Notes under the pieces: generated by a model
Seen by the model: the letters and a program-made list of their open reading frames with translations, nothing else
Database searches by the model: none
Told to the model about the DNA's origin: nothing
NCBI GenBank assembly: GCA_945607165.1
Contig: CALYYZ010000003.1
Coordinates: forward strand, 1-37,901
Direction: 5' to 3'
Source: an uncultured Ruminococcus sp.
Lineage (GTDB): Bacteria > Bacillota > Clostridia > Oscillospirales > Acutalibacteraceae
Length of the DNA: 37,901 nt
Made by a program: the position numbers and the translations under genes
Part shown: one piece after another, positions 36,904 to 37,901 of the stretch
How positions within the stretch are numbered: the stretch's first letter is position 1
Layout: every line of letters starts with the position of its first letter

Positions 36904-36932
36904 ATTATATTATACCACTTGTCCATTGTCAA
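36904..36932 (-). promoter_or_regulatory. Consensus sigma70-type promoter for the MATE gene
   Basis: Minus strand: TTGACA, 17-nt spacer, TATAAT; about 40 nt from the ATG. Confidence 0.75.
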
Positions 36933-36942
36933 ACTTTATGTA

Positions 36943-36965
36943 TTGCAAGGACATTGTCCCTGCAA
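36943..36965. promoter_or_regulatory. 23-bp near-palindrome upstream of the MATE promoter (putative regulator site)
   Basis: TTGCAAGGACA-T-TGTCCCTGCAA, one mismatch between 11-nt arms. Confidence 0.6.
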
Positions 36966-36986
36966 ATAGCTCGGTATAGCACAGTA

Positions 36987-37415
36987 TCACAGAAAAGGCT
37001 TCATTTCCGAGATGTTTTCCTGCTCGGTGTCAAGCATTTTCTGAGCAAGCACACTGACATTTCTGTCGCTGCCGTCATAGTTTCTTATGTGTCTGGTCAT
37101 TTTGTTTACTCCCATAGTATTACCTTTGATCATCATTTCGGCAATGTGAGAAGCAGAGCTGTCCCTTTTGAGATCTCGGTCAGCCGCATAACGGGTCATT
37201 GCCTTTGTAACAGGGCTTACATGATGAATTTCCGCCCCTCGGTTTCTCAGCATATTGTTAGCACAATGATAGATCTTTCCGTATTTAATCAGCTGTTCAC
37301 ATAAAACACCGTCAACCTTGCTGTCGTGATTACGCTTTCTTATGCTTGCAATCCCCTGACATCCCATTTCTGCATTTTGCAATACATAGGTAAGCATTTC
37401 AACATCGTTAATCAT
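36987..37415 (-). CDS. Hypothetical helical protein (142 aa), possibly ferritin-like fold
   Basis: ATG 37415 with GAGGTGA RBS (the track ORF overextends to 37607); MINDVEMLTYVLQNAEMGCQGIASIRKRNHDSKVDGVLCEQLIKYGKIYHCANNML... Confidence 0.65.
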   Translation of the reverse strand: MINDVEMLTYVLQNAEMGCQGIASIRKRNHDSKVDGVLCEQLIKYGKIYHCANNMLRNRGAEIHHVSPVTKAMTRYAADRDLKRDSSASHIAEMMIKGNTMGVNKMTRHIRNYDGSDRNVSVLAQKMLDTEQENISEMKPFL

Positions 37416-37527
37416 AAAAATCACCTCAAATAAATTATTTGCGGAAAAAACTGTATTATTCCTGTTGAAAGATTTTCCGTTTTGTGATTTAATAATATTT
37501 ATAATCTTTTGAAATATACGGAGTGAT

Positions 37528-37901
37528 ATGCTTATGATGAATTCAAGGATTCGTGAAATATATCTGCCCTTTCCAAAAAGAGGTGATAGAAAGATTTGGG
37601 TATACATACCGGAACATTCTGAAAACGAAAAGCTCCCTGTAATATATATGACCGACGGTCAAAATCTTTTTGATGACAGTCAAACTCCTCACGGAAGCTG
37701 GCAGGCTGACAGGGCGGTAGAGGCTGAAATGAAAAGCTTTGCCCAAGGGGCGGTAATTGTCGGAATAGATAACGGAAATGTTTACCGTGACAGTGAGCTT
37801 ACCCCTAAATGTATCGGCGAGATTCAGAACAGGGAAGAGCTGAATGATATTTTCACACCTCAGGGTGAGATTTTTGACAGCTTTCTTGTGGATACGGTTA
37901 T
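37528..37901 (+). CDS. Putative esterase / alpha-beta hydrolase, 3'-truncated by the window edge
   Basis: Open frame to the window end, not in the supplied track: MLMMNSRIREIYLPFPKRGDRKIWVYIPEHSENEKLPVIYMTDGQNLFDDSQTPHGSWQADRAVEAEMKSFAQGAVIVGIDNGN... Confidence 0.8.
   Translation, partial: MLMMNSRIREIYLPFPKRGDRKIWVYIPEHSENEKLPVIYMTDGQNLFDDSQTPHGSWQADRAVEAEMKSFAQGAVIVGIDNGNVYRDSELTPKCIGEIQNREELNDIFTPQGEIFDSFLVDTV

Noticed and set aside
1-37901. Prophage, defence island, integrase/transposase, rRNA or tRNA genes
   Set aside because: No corresponding ORF families or RNA signatures were seen on either strand; absence by eye is not proof, and tRNAscan/Infernal would be needed to exclude them.

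Overview
The window looks like chromosome from a low-GC Firmicute, probably Ruminococcus or another Oscillospiraceae member (inferred from gene content only). Most of it is housekeeping: plsY, HIT, PRTase, comEC, holA, rnmV, perR, rbr, yabP, yabQ, divIC, an S1-domain gene, hpf, a THUMP methyltransferase, mgtE, dus, glyA and rarA. Accessory content includes: (i) a minus-strand envelope block with a zinc-ribbon/TM/subtilase protein, an Asn-rich repeat protein, a 41-aa ORF absent from the supplied track, a 1195-aa secreted protein and a zinc-ribbon TM2 protein; (ii) a starch locus with a non-catalytic CBM26-like/dockerin protein followed by a secreted GH13 amylase; (iii) a MATE transporter behind a consensus promoter and a near-palindrome. 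The clearest structure not explained by genes is an interspersed palindromic MITE-like family of about 177 bp. It has five copies plus one relic, shares termini close to TTAAGGAAACACTGAWTAAATC, and occurs only between genes. One copy lies between perR and rbr and supplies the perR stop codon. I found no CRISPR array, rRNA, tRNA, transposase or prophage. No strong case for a wholly new defence-type or enzymatic system is visible. The best novelty candidates are the MITE family, the mgtE upstream structured region and the envelope cluster. All family calls are by eye, without database searches.
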